A stretch of 51,939 nt of DNA from Gloeocapsopsis crepidinum LEGE 06123 (GTDB lineage: Bacteria; Cyanobacteriota; Cyanobacteriia; Cyanobacteriales; Chroococcidiopsidaceae): NCBI RefSeq assembly GCF_015207655.1, contig NZ_JADEWN010000040.1, positions 1 to 51,939 on the forward strand, read 5' to 3'. Of the stretch, positions 17,939 through 28,994 are shown piece after piece. The position numbers were made by a program, and so were the translations under genes. Numbering within the stretch: position 1 is the stretch's first letter; each line of letters begins with the position of its first letter. The notes under the pieces were generated by a model, which saw only the letters and a list, made by a program, of their open reading frames with translations, was not told where the DNA came from and searched no databases.

Positions 17939-18466
17939 ATGAAACGCAAACCTATCAAAGACACTGCAACTAAATCGCCTAGCTTTTTATCCGCAGCTTT
18001 TAATTACACCTCAATTTTTGTATTAGCAGGGGTGTTTATTTTAGGAATTGGGATTGGTATCGCTTTTAGTTCTACCACAACGCTCAGCCCTTCCAACGTG
18101 GCTTCTAGAGAGTTTATCGATCTTAGTGCGCCTAATCCTGAACTCTGCGTACAGTACGGGGCTAGTGCTATGGAGTTGGATACGCGCCTGTTTGTCTCGC
18201 TCAACCCATTTAATGTCTATGTTGCTCAACCTAGTCTACGGCCTGGGTGTGTACTGCGTACCAGTAATTGGGATCTTTTGGTGCAACGAAGGTTAGTAAC
18301 ATCAGAGCAAGTACGCGATTGCAAGCAGAGAATGAATACATTCGCCTTTACGGGCGACTTGGGCAGTTCGCCACAAATTAGTTGTGTTTATCAAAATGAT
18401 GCTGCAAAGAACTTCTACTTAAATCAACCTGGATCAGTTGCACCACGAGAGGCAGAAAGATTCTAA
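17939..18466 (+). CDS. DUF3172 protein
   Basis: A 175-residue protein of the DUF3172 family, found in cyanobacteria and plastids. One membrane helix lies at about 22-46 (SIFVLAGVFILGIGIGIAF), and the rest is a small conserved domain with PNPELCVQYGASAMELD, PFNVYVAQPSLRPGCVLR and three or four conserved cysteines. It is probably anchored in the thylakoid or plasma membrane. Function unknown. Stop converges with the AMIN protein gene 43 bases away. Confidence 0.85.
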   Translation: MKRKPIKDTATKSPSFLSAAFNYTSIFVLAGVFILGIGIGIAFSSTTTLSPSNVASREFIDLSAPNPELCVQYGASAMELDTRLFVSLNPFNVYVAQPSLRPGCVLRTSNWDLLVQRRLVTSEQVRDCKQRMNTFAFTGDLGSSPQISCVYQNDAAKNFYLNQPGSVAPREAERF

Positions 18467-18509
18467 GTGATGGATAGATTAACAAGTCATCTTTTGCCAT
18501 TGATAGTGC

Positions 18510-19634
18510 TCAAAGTTTTAGGAGATCTTGAGTCAAGCGAATTTGGACAATTTTGCCAGGTTCTATGATTGCTGAGTTCGTGGCAGTTACTTGATCTACC
18601 GCGTCAAGAACACCTGATTGGGCTGCTAAAGGTAAATTTTGACCTTGAAGCGCGATCGCTTGAGCAACAAAGCGGCTACCACGAGTATCAGTTTCAAATT
18701 GTCCAATAATTGCCGTACCAGCAGGGGCAATTAAGTTATCGATAACTACACTTTGAGCATTAAGATTGCGATTGCGAATATCTTCTGCCAGTACCATTTC
18801 TGCTTGTTGAGGAACGCCTACTTTAAGCGGTAGTGGTGACTCACCAGCGTAGCGGAGATTAAGTCTTGTACCCGCTAGCAACAATACATTAGGCGACTGT
18901 CTACTTAACCTCGTATTGGATAAAGTATTGGCTGCAGGAACAACGATATTACTACTGCTGGGAGTCGTTGCTTGAGGTGGGGTATTCGTTTGAGATGGTA
19001 CTGGCGTAGGTGCAGTTGTGGGTAACGGTTGTCCGAATTCAATGATTGGTTCGTTTGGTACAGAACTCGTAGTAGGAGATGGTAGTGGCGGCACACTGAC
19101 AACAGGTTGTTGTGGGCTAGGAGGCGTTGCTGGAGGTAAATTAGTAGGCAGTGCAGGATTTTGTGTGATAGGCTGCGGAGTTTGACGCGCAATCTGTGGA
19201 CGCAATACCCAGCGATCGCCTTTTGCTGATTGAATTGTTCGCTGTAACTGCACCATTTGTTCTGTGTTTAAAACTGTATCAGGAGCAAGTTCTAAAACAA
19301 TTCGAGTCACATTCTTGTCAAACTGAGAAACACGAACTTGACGTACTGCCCCAGAGTAGTCTTGTTGTGTAGTAACTTTTCCTAGCTGAGTATTCGGTAA
19401 ATCAACAACAATTCGTAACGGTTGCTCAAGTAAAAAGTAGTTGGGTGTCGTTTGGGCTTCTAGCGTAATCTCCAACTGATTTGTAGCAGGATCAAAACGC
19501 CAATTCGATAAAGTAGCACTAGGAGATATAGGTTTTGTCCCATTCTCCACAGCTACTATTGTCGCTAACCCCATTAAAGGTAGAAAACCCAGTCTATTTA
19601 CCCAACGTCCGTTATCCAAATGTTCCCTGTTCAT
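18510..19634 (-). CDS. AMIN-domain periplasmic protein
   Basis: A 374-residue protein. The N terminus has a hydrophobic segment (about 16-29) as anchor or signal. Residues about 40-125 are an AMIN domain (WRFDPATNQLEITLEA, LRIVVDLPNTQLG, VRVSQFDKNVTRIVLEL), which binds peptidoglycan or localises envelope proteins. A Pro/Thr/Gln-rich linker follows (about 150-240) and then a beta-rich C-terminal domain with APAGTAIIGQFETDTRGSRF. No amidase domain is present, so it is not AmiC itself. A scaffold or regulator in the cell envelope is likely. Confidence 0.8.
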   Translation of the reverse strand: MNREHLDNGRWVNRLGFLPLMGLATIVAVENGTKPISPSATLSNWRFDPATNQLEITLEAQTTPNYFLLEQPLRIVVDLPNTQLGKVTTQQDYSGAVRQVRVSQFDKNVTRIVLELAPDTVLNTEQMVQLQRTIQSAKGDRWVLRPQIARQTPQPITQNPALPTNLPPATPPSPQQPVVSVPPLPSPTTSSVPNEPIIEFGQPLPTTAPTPVPSQTNTPPQATTPSSSNIVVPAANTLSNTRLSRQSPNVLLLAGTRLNLRYAGESPLPLKVGVPQQAEMVLAEDIRNRNLNAQSVVIDNLIAPAGTAIIGQFETDTRGSRFVAQAIALQGQNLPLAAQSGVLDAVDQVTATNSAIIEPGKIVQIRLTQDLLKL

Positions 19635-19803
19635 TTTCTCGGTTAGCTAGTTTGTCACTTTTGGATTTTAGATGGAATCTTTGAGTAAAAGGTGGCTAGT
19701 GACTATTGATTAACAAAAGCGTAACGATGCCGATAGTCTGATTATTTAACTGGAGATGATATTAAAACATTACACGAGTGTCCCCTGACCCCTGCTATAA
19801 TTG

Positions 19804-20469
19804 CTAATCACTTTTACTTAATTTATCTGCAATTCTTGTTGTTTCTGGCAAACGATATTTTGGCGTACACTGCAACACGTAATCAATTGCTGTTGGCAAG
19901 CTCACGCGATGACCACTGGAAATATACACTGGCTTTGTGCCAATACGCGTGCGTAATGCTGCACCAATCGTTTCGCCTCGATGTTGTAAAGGTTGCCAAC
20001 TTCCTTTAATATTCAGTACTTCTTGGTGTTTGCCAACTAACAAAGACTTCGCAACACCAATTGTGGGCATATCTAAAATTAATCCTAAGTGTGAAGCGAT
20101 ACCTAATCGACGCGGATGTGCAATCCCTTGACCATCGCAGAGAATTAAATCTGGTGTCATGTGAATTTTTGCTAACGCATCAAGTAATGCAGGAATTTCC
20201 CGAAACGATAATAACCCTGGTATATAAGGAAATGACGTCTCACGACGAGCGATCGCATACTCTTGCAATTGCAAGTCAGGAAAACTCAACACCGCTACAG
20301 CAGCACGACTAATTGTCCCAGAGGCTTCAAATCCCATATCTACCCCAGCAACGTACTGCACAGGTTGAGGAATTTTATCGACAGTTATCACCTCTTTTGT
20401 TAACTTTTCTTGAAGCGCGATCGCCTCTTCTATAGTTAGACTCCAAGCATGATGTTGGGGAATTTTCAT
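19804..20469 (-). CDS. nfi: Endonuclease V (deoxyinosine 3' endonuclease)
   Basis: A 221-residue repair enzyme that nicks DNA near deoxyinosine and other deaminated or mismatched bases. Catalytic acids are visible as D44 (AGVDMGF), E91 (PGLLSFREIP) and D112 (LILCDGQGIAHPR); the last motif with its G-I-A-H-P-R is diagnostic for the family. Length is normal. It stands alone between the AMIN gene and the divergent prohibitin-like gene. Confidence 0.95.
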   Translation of the reverse strand: MKIPQHHAWSLTIEEAIALQEKLTKEVITVDKIPQPVQYVAGVDMGFEASGTISRAAVAVLSFPDLQLQEYAIARRETSFPYIPGLLSFREIPALLDALAKIHMTPDLILCDGQGIAHPRRLGIASHLGLILDMPTIGVAKSLLVGKHQEVLNIKGSWQPLQHRGETIGAALRTRIGTKPVYISSGHRVSLPTAIDYVLQCTPKYRLPETTRIADKLSKSD

Positions 20470-20692
20470 AAGTTAAGTACCATATTATTGAGAGTTTTTG
20501 CTTCTCTTTTAAAGTATTTATAAAGTTTTGATTATATTCTCTGGCTTTTTTACTGTCAGCGGCGATACTAATTGTAGGAGAAATTAATTTCTAGTGTTTC
20601 CTTGTTAGTTCATTCTTTCGCAGTAATTTGATTGGAATAGTTGACTGAACAACATTGTCTCAATCCTCTTATTAAAGATTAATTAAAAAAAT

Positions 20693-21523
20693 ATGCAAGT
20701 TAGATTTGATGCTATTAATGGTTTCAAGTCGGGAGCTTTCTTTGCAGGTGGTATTGCACTTTTACTTGCAGCAATTGTGTTTAAACCTTTTGCCATCATT
20801 AATGCTGGTGAAAGAGGTGTTGTCATGCGCTTCGGTAAAGTTCAAGATACAGTTTTAGATGAAGGCATTCATCCAATTATGCCAGTGGTGACTACTGTTA
20901 GAAGTCTCAATGTACGGGTGCAAGAAAGTAGTTTTAATTCTGACGCAGCTTCTAAAGATTTACAGAAAGTGACTACGGAAATTTCGCTGAACTGGCATAT
21001 TGATCCTGCAAGAGTCAATAAGGTTTATCAACAAGTTGGCAGTGAAGAACAAATCATTACTGGTATTATTACTCCGGCAGTATCAGAAGTACTCAAGGCA
21101 GCCACTGCTAAAAAAACCGCTGAACAAATTATTACTGAAAGAACAGATCTCAAAGAAGAAATTGATAAACAACTTGAAAATCGCCTAGACAATTATGGTC
21201 TTGTTGTTGATGATGTCTCGCTTGTGAATTTTGCCTTCTCACCAGAATTTAGTAAGGCAATTGAATCAAAACAAATTGCTGAACAAGAAGCAAAACAAGC
21301 AGAGTTTATTGCTTTAAGAGCATCTAAGGAAGCAATCGCCGAAGTCAACCGTGCCAAAGGACAAGCAGAAGCACAAAGACTGCAAAGACTAACACTAACC
21401 TCAGAACTCCTGCAAAAACAAGCAATAGAAAAGTGGGATGGTCGTTTTCCTGCCGTAATGGGCGGTAACGGTACACTACCGTTGATTAATATCGATGCTG
21501 CTAGTGTAACGAGTCGCAAGTAA
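20693..21523 (+). CDS. Prohibitin/SPFH-family membrane protein
   Basis: A 276-residue protein with one N-terminal membrane helix (about 12-34) and an SPFH/PHB domain: NAGERGVVMRFGKVQDTVLDEGIHPI in pieces (GERGVVMRFGKV, LDEGIHPIMP), then AAEQ-type coiled coil (SKAIESKQIAEQEAKQAEF). SPFH proteins form large membrane rings and often control FtsH proteases or membrane domains. A PhbA/HflC-like role is a family inference; ftsH in this window is 29 kb away. The upstream region is AT-rich and lacks a good Shine-Dalgarno. Confidence 0.92.
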   Translation: MQVRFDAINGFKSGAFFAGGIALLLAAIVFKPFAIINAGERGVVMRFGKVQDTVLDEGIHPIMPVVTTVRSLNVRVQESSFNSDAASKDLQKVTTEISLNWHIDPARVNKVYQQVGSEEQIITGIITPAVSEVLKAATAKKTAEQIITERTDLKEEIDKQLENRLDNYGLVVDDVSLVNFAFSPEFSKAIESKQIAEQEAKQAEFIALRASKEAIAEVNRAKGQAEAQRLQRLTLTSELLQKQAIEKWDGRFPAVMGGNGTLPLINIDAASVTSRK

Positions 21524-21616
21524 TTCTGATTCTATCTGATAGCAGAGGGATCTCCCTAAAGCTTTTTGTAAAATATTTAACAGAAAGTAAAAGTAAATTG
21601 TACTAAAGGAGAGCTA

Positions 21617-21757
21617 ATGCACCATCCTGATTTTTCAAAATGGTTGACAACAGCATATTTGCTGGCATACCAAGTCGATGAAGACGAACTTACTACCCTC
21701 GCAGGGCGTAAAGGTTGGCGTCAACGACTGCAAGACAAGTTGAAACGTACTAGATAA
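21617..21757 (+). CDS. Small protein of 46 residues, unknown
   Basis: ATG at 21617 follows an AAAGGAG Shine-Dalgarno by 6 bases. The product begins MHHPDFSKWLTTAYLLAYQV and ends with a basic helix (GRKGWRQRLQDKLKRTR). Acidic DEDE in the middle separates a hydrophobic helix and a basic helix, so a small folded or nucleic-acid/membrane-associating protein is plausible. It lies 93 bases downstream of the prohibitin-like gene in the same direction. I cannot assign a family. Confidence 0.7.
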   Translation: MHHPDFSKWLTTAYLLAYQVDEDELTTLAGRKGWRQRLQDKLKRTR

Positions 21758-21901
21758 CAACCCGATTGATGTAGCTGCTAGTAAGAAGACTAGAACAAAC
21801 ACAAGTTAGGTTAGCGGATATTTCAACTCATCACTTCAAGAAAGATTCCCACAAATCTTACACTAGAGACAATTCGTGAAGCTGAATCGAGTTGATTATT
21901 A

Positions 21902-22297
21902 ATGAATGACCCGCTTCCTACTCGCACACCGAACATTCAAGCTGAACTTGCCAAAGAGCGTAACCGCGCGGCAGCTGAGCGTACTTTAATGGCATGGATT
22001 CGGACTTGTCTAGCACTAATTAGCTTTGGTTTTGGGATTGATCGAATTGTCAGTGCCATTCGTAGCTTACAACCTGAAAGCTTCAATCCTGTACGATTTT
22101 CTCGTATTCTTGGTTTAGCTTTTGTTGCGTTAGGAACGTATGCGATGATTATGGCATCAATCGAGCATCGTCAAGAACTCAAGCGTATTCAACGTCAAGA
22201 AGATTATCTTTATAAACCACGTCGTTCTCTAGGGTTAACTGTCGCGATCGCACTCGTTTGTATTGGTATTATTGCGTTTATCGGAATCTTGTTCTAA
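21902..22297 (+). CDS. DUF202 (YidH) membrane protein 1
   Basis: A 131-residue protein with the DUF202 signature LAKERNRAAAERTLMAWIRT near residue 17 and three hydrophobic segments (about 38-57, 75-92 and 111-130). Inner-membrane family of unknown function, related to YidH. The next gene encodes a paralogue 61 bases downstream in the same direction, so a joint operon or heteromer is possible. Confidence 0.9.
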   Translation: MNDPLPTRTPNIQAELAKERNRAAAERTLMAWIRTCLALISFGFGIDRIVSAIRSLQPESFNPVRFSRILGLAFVALGTYAMIMASIEHRQELKRIQRQEDYLYKPRRSLGLTVAIALVCIGIIAFIGILF

Positions 22298-22358
22298 ATT
22301 TAGTGACTCAAAATCGCATCTGAAATAGAGCGATTCACGCTAATTGCTTTCAAAATAA

Positions 22359-22796
22359 ATGAATTCTCCGCCCCAGCAACCAACTAATATTACTAATGAA
22401 CTTGCCAAACAACGCAATCGAGCGGCGGCGGAACGGACTTTGGTCAGTTGGATTCAAAATTGCTTGACGCTAATTGGTTTTGGTATTGCTTTTGATCGCA
22501 TTTTCAACGCCGTAAATCAGACGTTTTCTAGAAATGATGCCGCACTGAATGCACAAATAGCTCAGATTGCTGGCTTAAGTGCGATCGCACTCGGTATTTT
22601 TCTTTTAGTTTTAGCCATCATCAGCTACCTCAAAGATGTTCGTTCGATTGCACAACCTGACTATTTATACCGACCAATTCATACTTCGACTGCATTCGTC
22701 GTTACTGCAATTATTCTATTTGGGCTAGTGACTCTCGTTGCTATTTTTATGACTACAGTATTAATTTCTAAAATCCAAATTTTCTTACCAGCCTAA
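22359..22796 (+). CDS. DUF202 (YidH) membrane protein 2
   Basis: A 145-residue paralogue of the preceding gene with LAKQRNRAAAERTLVSWIQN and three hydrophobic segments. Similarity in the first 40 residues is high and lower afterwards, indicating an old tandem duplication. Its end overlaps the convergent response regulator stop by 12 bases. Function unknown. Confidence 0.9.
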   Translation: MNSPPQQPTNITNELAKQRNRAAAERTLVSWIQNCLTLIGFGIAFDRIFNAVNQTFSRNDAALNAQIAQIAGLSAIALGIFLLVLAIISYLKDVRSIAQPDYLYRPIHTSTAFVVTAIILFGLVTLVAIFMTTVLISKIQIFLPA

Positions 22797-23156
22797 AATC
22801 TCTGCAACCTGAGTCCAAAAAGTCATCGGATTAAATGGCTTGGTAATGACGCCAGCAACTGCCATTTGAGCAAAGCGTTGGCGATCGCCTGGTAATGTTT
22901 TAGCTGTAAGCAGTACGATAGGAACTGAACGCGTTGCTGCATTAGCTTGAATCTGTGTAACAAACTGAAATCCATCCATATCAGGCATCGATACATCAAG
23001 AAGAATTGCGTCTAAGAGTTCTGTTTTAGCTTTGAGTAATCCTTCTTGCCCTGATTGAGCGATCGCAGTTGTCCACCCAGCAAACTTTTCTAAGGAGATT
23101 TGCACAAGTCTACAAATGTCTTTGTCATCATCGACAATCAGAATGTGCTTTGTCAT
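22785..23156 (-). CDS. Single-domain response regulator
   Basis: A 123-residue stand-alone receiver (CheY-like). The acidic pair is in IVDDDKD, the phosphorylated Asp in DAILLDVSMPDMDGFQF, the Thr/Ser switch in LLTAKT and the Lys in VITKPFNP. It has no output domain and probably relays phosphate from, or feeds back on, the neighbouring sensor kinase, whose gene lies 48 bases upstream in the same direction. Confidence 0.95.
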   Translation of the reverse strand: MTKHILIVDDDKDICRLVQISLEKFAGWTTAIAQSGQEGLLKAKTELLDAILLDVSMPDMDGFQFVTQIQANAATRSVPIVLLTAKTLPGDRQRFAQMAVAGVITKPFNPMTFWTQVAEILGW

Positions 23157-23204
23157 CTTGCACTCAGGAGTTAGAGCTTGTGTTGTCCTAACTATATTAA
23201 ATTG

Positions 23205-26200
23205 CTATACATCTTGCTGCGCGATCGGTAGTGTAAAATAAAATGTACTTCCTTTTCCGAGTTCGCTGTTTACCCAGATTTGCCCGCCGTGTTGCTCAAC
23301 AATTCTTTTACAGATTGCCAATCCTAGTCCAATGCCTCTTTTTTGTTGTGCATCTGAAATGGCTACCTGCTGGAATGGTTGGAAAATTGATTCAAGTTTG
23401 TCAATAGGAATACCACGTCCTTGATCCTCAACTTTAAAGTGAATGTAAGGTACTGGTTTTGATTCTTGTAATTCTGCACTGAGCCAAACTGTACTACCTG
23501 CAGGTGAGAATTTAATTGCATTACTTAATAAATTAGTTAATGTTTGGACGATCGCATCGCCTGCTACCTGAATTTGAATTGTCGGAAATATCGTAGAAAT
23601 TTTAATATTGGCTTCCTGGGCAATTGTTGCAGTACAAGCGATCGCTTGCGCAACGAGATCGGCAACTATGTGTGTTTCGATTGTGAGTGGAACCATACCA
23701 GATTCCAAGCGTTTGAGATTGAGAAGATTGTCTAGCAGCCGTACTAAGCGATCGCTGTTACTCAAGGCGATTTGCAGTACTTCTTTAACTTGAAGCGGTT
23801 CGTCATCCAAAACACCCGCTGCTAGAATTCCTAAAGAACCACGAATTGCAGTCAGAGGCGTGCGGAGTTCGTGACTCACAATCGCGATAAATTCGTCTTT
23901 CATGCGAGTAATTTCATGGCGATCGCTAATATTCAGAATTTGAGTAATAAAATAAAGTGGCTGTTGCGCTGCATCTTTCACTAGCGAGACACTCAATAGT
24001 GTCTGCACGATATCACCTTGCTTGCGTACGTATCTTTTTTCCATTTCGTAGCAGCGAATTTTATCTGTCAACAGCTGTTGTCGGTAGTCTGAATCTGCTT
24101 GGCGATCGTCAGGATGAGTAATATCGTCAGAAGTCAGTGCCAAAAGTTCCTCATCGGTATAGCCGACAATTTCACACAGCGTGCGATTCACTTTCAAAAA
24201 ATGCCCTGTCGGTGATACTAATGCCATACCAATTGGCGCATCATCAAAAGCTTGGCGAAATCGTTGTTCACTTGCTTGTAGTGCTTGTTGTACCTGATTG
24301 CGTTCAGTGAGATCGCGAATGACTACTAACACCTCATCAGTAGTGAGGGGCATAACTCGTCCTTCTTGCCAAAGCGACTGTCCATTGACTACAAGTGGAA
24401 ACTCATATATCTGCATCTGTTTTGTAGACAAAGCTGCAGCTGCGGCTGCTAGTCTTTGGCGGGCAATGTCTGGTGGTAGCAGATCGCTAATATTGGTTCC
24501 AATCAATTTTGGTGAAGTCAAGATAGGAAACGCTGTCGTTGGTTTAACATCGAGATATGTGCCATCTTGATGCATCCGAATAATCAAATCTGGTAATGCA
24601 TTCAAAATCGCTCGATTCAGTGCTTCACTTTCATGTAAAGCTGTCTCAATGCGTTTGCGTTCTGTAATATCAACTCCTACAGCAATTACTATCCAGCAAC
24701 CTTCAGTTTCATCCCAGCGTGAAGTTAAAATATCTGCAAGCCAACATTGCGAACCATCTTTACGCCGAAAGCGAAACTCAATTGTAATTGGCTGTTCTTG
24801 GCAGATAGCTGCAAACGCTTGATCCATGACGGTTTGCAAGTCTTCTGGTGGAATTCGAGATGCCCACAATTGTGAAGTTAATTCCTCTGGAGTGTAGCCA
24901 ACCATAGCTGTACAACCGGCAGAACAATAGTCAGCCTCAAAAGTTCGATCGGGGTAAAAGCGCAATCGAGCAATTGAGACTCCTGCCAAGTTGAGAATAT
25001 CATTGAGTTGGGCTTGAGATGCTTGCAGCTGTTGTTCGCGTTGCTTGCATTCGCTAATATCAAGAATGACTCCGTGCCAGCAGATATCGCCTCTGCGTTG
25101 TTCCGGCTGTGAACTTGTACGCAACCATTTGAGCTTACCAGAAGGTGTGATGCTACGCCACTCATAAGTAAAAGCTGCTTGAGTACTTTGAGCAACCTGT
25201 TTGAGATAGCCTGCGCGATCTTCTGGATGCATTTGCATCAGTATGATGCGGTTTGGTTGTGCCAGAAATTCTGCCGCACTGATTTCGTATACATTTTCAA
25301 CCACTGGATTAATATATTCAAAGTGCATCAAACCATCTGGTTTAATAACTGCAGAGTAGATGATTTCTGGTAGCGATTGAGCTAAATTCTGTAGGATTGG
25401 TTTTGGATGTTGCTCTCGCGGGCTTCGATTTTGAAACGTTGCCGCAGTGTTGAACTGTGCAATATGTCGAAAAGTATTAACGAGTTGTGCTACCGGAACT
25501 TTGTTGTTGAATGACCCAAACTGTCTTTGCGCGATCGCATCTGCTTGCACTAAATACGGTGCTGGATTGATGAACCATTGCGTTGTGACTATTCCGATTG
25601 CTGCTACTAAAAGTATGATGATTGCACACAGCAATAAAGTATGCCGTTGGTTGACACCAACATTTTGCCTCAATTCCAATTCGGGTACAGCAACGATAAT
25701 CAACCAATCCAAACCGTATGCATTTTGATAAGGCAGTACGTGAATATAAGTGAGTTGCTCAGCGATCGCTAGCTGAGTTGAATATTGCTGTAATTGATTA
25801 AGATTGCCAAAGCGCGTTAGGTGAGTTGTGATTGACTGAATCAAAGGTTCCGTTGTTGCTATGTGGCGTTGTTCGCCTTGAGCCATTATTTCAGTTGGTT
25901 CTGAGTCAGCAATTAATAGCCCAGATGTCTCTAAAATAATTGCTCTACCTCTTCCTATTTCTGACTGCTGCAAAAACCGATTAATTTGCTTAAGATTAAG
26001 GTCAATACTAAGTACACCCGTTAAACTGCCTTCAGAGTCGTATACTGGAGTACTTGCAGAGATTGCCTTTGGATGCGATAAATTCTTAGGATATACTGTT
26101 GTCCAAATCGGCTGTTTTGCTGCTACTGCATCCTGATACCAAGCAGCTTGCAGCACATTGGGGTTTGCGATTGTCTGCTGCACCTGGGTGCGATAGCCTT

Positions 26201-26663
26201 GGTGATTAGTAGAGTAAATGAATTGCTTGTGATTTGGTTTAGGTACTTCACTAATCACCGGAATTTGATCTTGATAACTTACACCAATATACGAACCATC
26301 GGTTTTTGCAAATTGAATCGAATTAAAATTGTAAGTCGCAAATTGGTGCCAAAAGTAATGTCCAGTTTGCTCAAAATCTTGAATATCTAAAAGACCATTA
26401 TGAATGACTGCCAGATTTCTGTGGTTTACTACTTGCGCTGTCTGCAAATAGTTATCTAATTGCTGATAAATTCGCTCTCCTACTTCGTTGACTAACTTAT
26501 TGCCTAAGTTGTGAATTGCTTGTTGTTCGCTGCGGTAAATCAGGTAGCCTACCAACCCTGTAGCACCTAAAAGTTGAACTAGGAAGGGTAAACTTAGCAG
26601 TATTCCTACAGGAATTTTGGCAAGGCGTTGATGTACACGGTGCAGCGAATCAAACGACTTCAT
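23205..26663 (-). CDS. Cache/multi-PAS sensor histidine kinase
   Basis: A 1152-residue membrane kinase. Two membrane helices (about 18-41 and 341-364) flank an extracellular dCache-type sensor that includes [17 protein letters not shown] and [11 protein letters not shown]. Four PAS/PAC segments follow in the cytoplasm (roughly 430-545, 550-675, 680-790, 795-915), then HisKA with [13 protein letters not shown] (His near residue 930), then an HATPase_c domain with [19 protein letters not shown] and [19 protein letters not shown]. It starts 4 bases inside the upstream response regulator gene (ATGA-type overlap), so the two are translationally coupled. Ligand unknown. Confidence 0.92.
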   Translation of the reverse strand: MKSFDSLHRVHQRLAKIPVGILLSLPFLVQLLGATGLVGYLIYRSEQQAIHNLGNKLVNEVGERIYQQLDNYLQTAQVVNHRNLAVIHNGLLDIQDFEQTGHYFWHQFATYNFNSIQFAKTDGSYIGVSYQDQIPVISEVPKPNHKQFIYSTNHQGYRTQVQQTIANPNVLQAAWYQDAVAAKQPIWTTVYPKNLSHPKAISASTPVYDSEGSLTGVLSIDLNLKQINRFLQQSEIGRGRAIILETSGLLIADSEPTEIMAQGEQRHIATTEPLIQSITTHLTRFGNLNQLQQYSTQLAIAEQLTYIHVLPYQNAYGLDWLIIVAVPELELRQNVGVNQRHTLLLCAIIILLVAAIGIVTTQWFINPAPYLVQADAIAQRQFGSFNNKVPVAQLVNTFRHIAQFNTAATFQNRSPREQHPKPILQNLAQSLPEIIYSAVIKPDGLMHFEYINPVVENVYEISAAEFLAQPNRIILMQMHPEDRAGYLKQVAQSTQAAFTYEWRSITPSGKLKWLRTSSQPEQRRGDICWHGVILDISECKQREQQLQASQAQLNDILNLAGVSIARLRFYPDRTFEADYCSAGCTAMVGYTPEELTSQLWASRIPPEDLQTVMDQAFAAICQEQPITIEFRFRRKDGSQCWLADILTSRWDETEGCWIVIAVGVDITERKRIETALHESEALNRAILNALPDLIIRMHQDGTYLDVKPTTAFPILTSPKLIGTNISDLLPPDIARQRLAAAAAALSTKQMQIYEFPLVVNGQSLWQEGRVMPLTTDEVLVVIRDLTERNQVQQALQASEQRFRQAFDDAPIGMALVSPTGHFLKVNRTLCEIVGYTDEELLALTSDDITHPDDRQADSDYRQQLLTDKIRCYEMEKRYVRKQGDIVQTLLSVSLVKDAAQQPLYFITQILNISDRHEITRMKDEFIAIVSHELRTPLTAIRGSLGILAAGVLDDEPLQVKEVLQIALSNSDRLVRLLDNLLNLKRLESGMVPLTIETHIVADLVAQAIACTATIAQEANIKISTIFPTIQIQVAGDAIVQTLTNLLSNAIKFSPAGSTVWLSAELQESKPVPYIHFKVEDQGRGIPIDKLESIFQPFQQVAISDAQQKRGIGLGLAICKRIVEQHGGQIWVNSELGKGSTFYFTLPIAQQDV

Positions 26664-28993
26664 AACGGATATAAGCAGTATGTATTGCGTCCCCTTGCTT
26701 TTGCAGCATAAAGTGCTTGAGTCGCAATTGCAATTAATTCTTGAGCAGAGATATTAATTTGGGGAATTGTACCACTAATACCTAAACTGACAGTGATATA
26801 TTGATGAGTGCAAGAAGGATGAGGAATCTGCAATTGAGCGATCGCTTGCTGAATGCGTTGGGCAACTTGTAGGGCTTGTTCGAGGCTAGTCTCTGGGAGG
26901 ACAATAGCAAATTCGTCTCCTCCTAGCCGTGCAACTAGATCGCGACCAGGTTTGATACAATCCCAAACAACATGAGTGACTCGTTGCAAACACTTATCTC
27001 CTGCTGGATAGCCGTAGATATCGTTGTAAGACTTGAAATAATCAATATCGTACGATATTAAACTTAAGGGAGCTTGTGCATCTGTAAGGCGCTGCCATTC
27101 TCGGTGGAGAACTTCATCAAAGTTGTGACGATTTGCAGCTTGCGTGAGTAAATCAATCGTTGCTTGCATCTGTCGAGTTTGCAGATGTTCTTTTTGATAC
27201 TGTAGCAATTGTCGCTGAATACGCGATCGCTCAATGCGGGCAAGTGTGCGTGTAACGAGTTCTGGACCTGTAATCGGTTTCGCTATGAAGTCATCCGCTC
27301 CCGCAGCAAAGACTTGTTGAATTGAGGTACTATCTGTATGAGCAGTGACAACTAAAATCGGTAAATCACTATAGTAAGCATCTTGCCGAACAACACGACA
27401 TAGTTCAAGTCCGCTAAATGTGGGCATTTCCAAGTCTAACAACAGAACGTCAGGAACCGTACTCGTGAGGATTTGCCAAAAATGCTTGGGTTGATTTAAT
27501 GTTGTAACCTGCAATCCCCACGGTTGTAAAACTGCCATCAATGTCTGCAATGCTATGGGATCGTCATCCACAATCATGACTTTGGCATCAGTAGGTGTTG
27601 TTTGCGGCAATTGGGCGATCGCATCAAAAATTTCATCAATTGTTGCAGGTTGTAAAATATAACGACTCACTCCCAACCGAGCAACAGCAACTCGACTATC
27701 TAAACTATCTTGCGTTGTCAGAATCAAAATCGGAGTATTAGGAAACTGGATTTTTAATTCCTGCAGCAGCATTAGTCTGCGGTCTGGGACAACATGATTA
27801 AGACTCATAAAAATCACGCTCGGAGTATCGCCAACACGATGCAACACATCCGAGCGATCGCATACAATTTCAATTTGCCATCCTCGATGGGGTGCGGCTT
27901 GCTGTAATTGTGCAATTAATGTGTCGTCGGCGATCGCCAACATCAACGGTTTCAAAGTTGGTAGTAAGACTATTGGTGGCTTAGCAATTTCCTGCTTTAG
28001 TTCCGCAAGTAGTTGAGTAAATTGCTGCTGTTGAGCTTCTTCCCAATCACATTCAATGAACAGATGTTCGATCGCTCGTGCTAAGTCTGAACCTTTAGCA
28101 TATCCAAATGTGCCTAATCCACCTGCTAAGCGATGAGCTTCTTCTTTCACTTGCTGGTGTTGAACTGAACTAAGGTTATGAATTGGCGATCGCGCTGCTG
28201 CTTCTAAAACATCAATTCGTTTTTCCAAAGAAGCTCTAAAGTCCCACATCACCTGCTCAATAGAAGCTAAATTCTCTTTTTGGCAATCTTCTACTAGTTG
28301 TTCTTTTTCTTTTTTTGGCGCAGCTTTCAATCGATATCCCAAGCGATACACTGTTTCAATTAATTCTTCTTGTATCCCTGCTGACTTCAGTTTCCGCCGC
28401 AAATCTTTAATCAAGTTTGTAACTGCAGCATCTGTTGGCGAGTCATCAATAGACCAGAGGTGATTGATAATACTACTACGGCTAAAGATTCGCTGTGGAT
28501 GACGTAACAATAACTCTAGCAGGCTATATTCTTTGGGACTGAGGATAATAACTCGTTGCAGATAGGTGACTTGAATAAGAGTAGGATCAAGACATACATC
28601 TCCCCATGTCAAAACAGGAGAAGTCTTAGAATTTCCCTGACGTCGCAACAGCGCTCTCACTCGTGCTAAAAAATGAGCCGAATCACAAGGTTTTATAAGG
28701 TAATCATCAGCACCTGCATTCAGCCCTGCAATAATGTCTTCGTTTGCGTCTTTTGCTGTCAATATCAAGATGGGAGTTTGGCATCCTTGTTGACGTAGTT
28801 GCTGGCACACACTCAAGCCATCTAACTTTGGCAACATGATATCTAGCAAAATAATGTCATACTCTCCTTGAATAGCGAGTTCCAAGGCAATTTGACCATC
28901 TAATGCAGTATCGACAGTGTAACGATGGGCTGTTAATGTCGTTGCTAGCGCCTGACTTACTGACGGATCGTCTTCAACTAAAAGAATTTTCAT
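26660..28993 (-). CDS. OmpR-type regulator fused to HPt, receivers and GGDEF
   Basis: A 777-residue multi-domain regulator. Order: receiver with phospho-Asp D51 (about 1-118); OmpR-type winged helix (about 128-225; [18 protein letters not shown]); HPt domain with His in [14 protein letters not shown] (about 245-335); a receiver-like domain lacking the phospho-Asp (about 350-465; SLNHVVPD in its place); a full receiver (about 470-595; [14 protein letters not shown]); and GGDEF with intact [11 protein letters not shown] (about 610-777). It joins DNA binding, phosphorelay and cyclic-di-GMP synthesis. It overlaps the sensor kinase gene by 4 bases. A palindrome lies directly before the ATG. Confidence 0.92.
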   Translation of the reverse strand: MKILLVEDDPSVSQALATTLTAHRYTVDTALDGQIALELAIQGEYDIILLDIMLPKLDGLSVCQQLRQQGCQTPILILTAKDANEDIIAGLNAGADDYLIKPCDSAHFLARVRALLRRQGNSKTSPVLTWGDVCLDPTLIQVTYLQRVIILSPKEYSLLELLLRHPQRIFSRSSIINHLWSIDDSPTDAAVTNLIKDLRRKLKSAGIQEELIETVYRLGYRLKAAPKKEKEQLVEDCQKENLASIEQVMWDFRASLEKRIDVLEAAARSPIHNLSSVQHQQVKEEAHRLAGGLGTFGYAKGSDLARAIEHLFIECDWEEAQQQQFTQLLAELKQEIAKPPIVLLPTLKPLMLAIADDTLIAQLQQAAPHRGWQIEIVCDRSDVLHRVGDTPSVIFMSLNHVVPDRRLMLLQELKIQFPNTPILILTTQDSLDSRVAVARLGVSRYILQPATIDEIFDAIAQLPQTTPTDAKVMIVDDDPIALQTLMAVLQPWGLQVTTLNQPKHFWQILTSTVPDVLLLDLEMPTFSGLELCRVVRQDAYYSDLPILVVTAHTDSTSIQQVFAAGADDFIAKPITGPELVTRTLARIERSRIQRQLLQYQKEHLQTRQMQATIDLLTQAANRHNFDEVLHREWQRLTDAQAPLSLISYDIDYFKSYNDIYGYPAGDKCLQRVTHVVWDCIKPGRDLVARLGGDEFAIVLPETSLEQALQVAQRIQQAIAQLQIPHPSCTHQYITVSLGISGTIPQINISAQELIAIATQALYAAKARGRNTYCLYPL

Positions 28994-28994
28994 G

